A DNA stretch of 64,000 nt, from assembly GCA_018697195.1 (NCBI GenBank), contig CM031858.1, positions 105,499,525 through 105,563,524 on the forward strand, in the 5' to 3' direction. Source of the stretch: Certhia americana (Eukaryota; Chordata; Aves; Passeriformes; Certhiidae). Positions 62,272 to 64,000 of the stretch are shown here, in pieces; the stretch's first letter is position 1, and every line of letters starts with the position of its first letter. Both the position numbers and the translations under genes were made by a program. Below the pieces are notes generated by a model. The model searched no databases, was not told the DNA's origin, and saw only the letters and a program-made list of their open reading frames with translations.

Positions 62272-64000
62272 GTATTAATAGAATAGTCTTTTAATTAGCC
62301 TCCAGCCTTTATTCCTTTGGATTCATTTTATTTTGTTTCTTGAACAGACTTATTACCTCCTTTATAAAGAAAAAGCCAAATCCTCTCGTGTTCCAGTATA
62401 CACTGAACCTTATCTACTGTCTCCATCCAGAGCCATAAAACATCTGGGAGGGTTATCTGCTTTCATTCTGAGCTCAGCTGGATCTGAAAGACACATCTCC
62501 CTTGGGGCAGTGAGGCAGCTTGTCATCACCATGAATTTCCCCTAGAGACATATATTTTCTGTGCAGCAGGCCAGAGCAAAGCCACACATATTTCCATCTG
62601 TAGGGATTACAGCCAAGGCACTTAACTACTCTGACCTCTTGTGTGTGATAGGCAGTGCAGTTCTATCCAGTTACTCCTGTACAAAGTCCAATGGCTTTGT
62701 TTTTGGCTAAAGCATATTTTTTAAATGAGGAGTCGGTCTTGATCTAAAGGCATTAAAGTACAGGGAATCCCCTGTGATGGTAATTTGTTCCAGTTGTAAT
62801 CACCCCCACCGCTTCAATTTTTGCTTTTTTTTCCAAGAAGAGTCTCTACCTCCAACTTGTAGCCAGGAACATGTGTTCCTCCTACCTCTTCATAAGAGTG
62901 CCCTTTAGTGACAGTGCTCCATTAAAGCACCCAAGTTTGCAGCCAAGTCTTCTGGTTTTCTTTTAATTAGTGTTTTCTTCCAAGTATGAAAAGCATCTGG
63001 CTCAATTTAAGCCTCTCACTGTAAACCCCAGACTCCTGGTAAGACTCATAGTGGTGGAAACACCGGGTGTGACTTGCAGCCTCCCCACAAGGGACACAAG
63101 GGTCATTAGCTCAATAGCAGCTCCCTCTGGTATGTTCTGCCTTGGAGCCAGCGGCCCTCAAGACTCCAAGCTGCCCTTGGTCACCAGCTCCAAGAGACCT
63201 TTTCTCCCAGTCTGAATGACTGGCCTGGCTCTGAGCTGTAGAGCTACTCTAAGGCTGTCCAGACTTCAAGTACTGTCTCCAACATGAGAAAGCTGGAAGC
63301 CACAGCAGTGAGTTGGGCTTTTCCAGTCCCTGTGTTGAGCTGAGTTCTCATCAGTGCTGCGATGCCCGGGGCTGTTCCAGCTGCCAGCTCCCTGCAGCCA
63401 AGAAGCTCCCAAGCCAAGAAGCTGGCTCTGCCCTTTTGTCTTAACATCATGGTGGGAATGCTTTGGTATCTTTCTTGTCATCTCACTCGGTATCTTTTTT
63501 GGAGCCACTGCTCTCCATGCCACAGCACACAGGATTTGTGATTTTTGTTTCCACTGTACTCCTAGATGCCCTGATATTCACTTTCCTGTATGTGGTCCAG
63601 GTTTATCCTGCGACTCAGCTTGCTTGAATGGTTGCCCTATACTCATCATTAGGTTTAGTTATGCACTAAGTTTTGTGCTCCCTTTGGAAACCTATAAGGT
63701 TTCTGTCTGTGACTGAAAGAGGCCAAAGAAGGATTTCCTGCAAAGCTGTGTGCCATTTTCAGATAATCCAAAATGTTATGGAGCAGCTAAGCAGTTTACT
63801 AACTAATGAAATAATGATTAAAAATTAAGTGCTCTTCAGTCCTCTGGCTTCTGTCCATGTACAGTAAAATTTTGACCTGAGTTTGCTCATGCACCTTGGC
63901 AGAACACTTAGAGGAAATTTCTGTAAGTGCTTTAACAAAGCACTCAGCAAAACAAGGAGTGGAAGAGAGAAGAACCTGCATAAGAAATTATACTACACAA
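62272..64000. other. Intron 2 sequence to window end
   Basis: No gene, RNA or transposon recognised. A slightly GC-richer patch at 63060-63450 carries overlapping open frames on both strands that resemble nothing known. Confidence 0.55.

Larger units (their letters stand above)
12511..64000 (+). other. COLEC12: COLEC12 intron 2, 5' part (at least 51.5 kb, continues beyond window)
   Basis: The intron begins with the GTAAGT donor after exon 2. I looked for exon 3, whose product should contain a Cys-rich CTKCKNNW stretch followed by a transmembrane helix, and found nothing like it on the + strand. A very long second intron is in keeping with the large mammalian gene. The rest of the window is therefore treated as intron. 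Repeats and candidate elements inside it are listed separately; other stretches are unique-looking, mostly AT-rich DNA. Confidence 0.8.

Noticed and set aside
1..64000. Search for prokaryotic or phage features, CRISPR arrays, operons or defence systems
   Set aside because: The sequence is vertebrate: spliced exons, a CpG island, CR1, SINE and LTR elements and microsatellites. No such system is present.

Overview
The window is vertebrate nuclear DNA, almost certainly from a bird and probably a songbird (Passeriformes). The evidence is the repeats. There are three antisense CR1 LINE fragments, one with the 'pedigree' of a songbird-type CR1 3' end. There is an LTR of a type very common in avian genomes. 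There is also a SINE whose head is a decayed tRNA-Ile and whose tail is a CR1 3' end, the architecture described for zebra finch TguSINE1. The species assignment is inference; the repeat families are recognised from memory, without a database search.

The only gene I can support is the 5' end of COLEC12 (collectin-12, scavenger receptor SRCL/CL-P1), on the + strand. Bases 1 to about 1450 are a GC- and CpG-rich island holding the promoter, 5' leader and coding exon 1. Exon 1 supplies only the start codon, the Lys-2 codon and one further base. Coding exon 2 (12460-12510, 51 bases) supplies the acidic, Tyr-motif-containing cytoplasmic tail. Spliced together, the two exons read without a break through 19 residues that match the known COLEC12 N-terminus. 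Intron 1 is 11,437 bp. Intron 2 starts at 12511 and runs past the window end (at least 51.5 kb). I did not find exon 3 (the transmembrane segment), so everything right of 12511 is taken as intron 2.

The CpG island contains a 313-bp block duplicated in tandem, a third partial copy of its 3' end, and short upstream ORFs. One of these uORFs ends in a stop codon that overlaps the COLEC12 start codon.

The introns carry CR1 fragments at 11583-11990, 29889-30925 and 41847-42016. At 35931-36672 there is a solo-type LTR interrupted by the tRNA-Ile/CR1 SINE. Simple repeats include (TC)n, (GATGA)n, (TG)n, several 15-26 base A/T homopolymers, and two C tracts of 14 and 21 bases. Most other open frames in the window begin with non-ATG codons, resemble nothing I recognise, or are explained by GC-rich composition or by CR1, and are not annotated as genes. 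I found no RNA gene, CRISPR array or operon-like system. The points most worth checking are the duplicated promoter block, the stop/start-overlapping uORF, the nested SINE-in-LTR, the intronic CpG pocket at 3770-4060, and the long C tracts.
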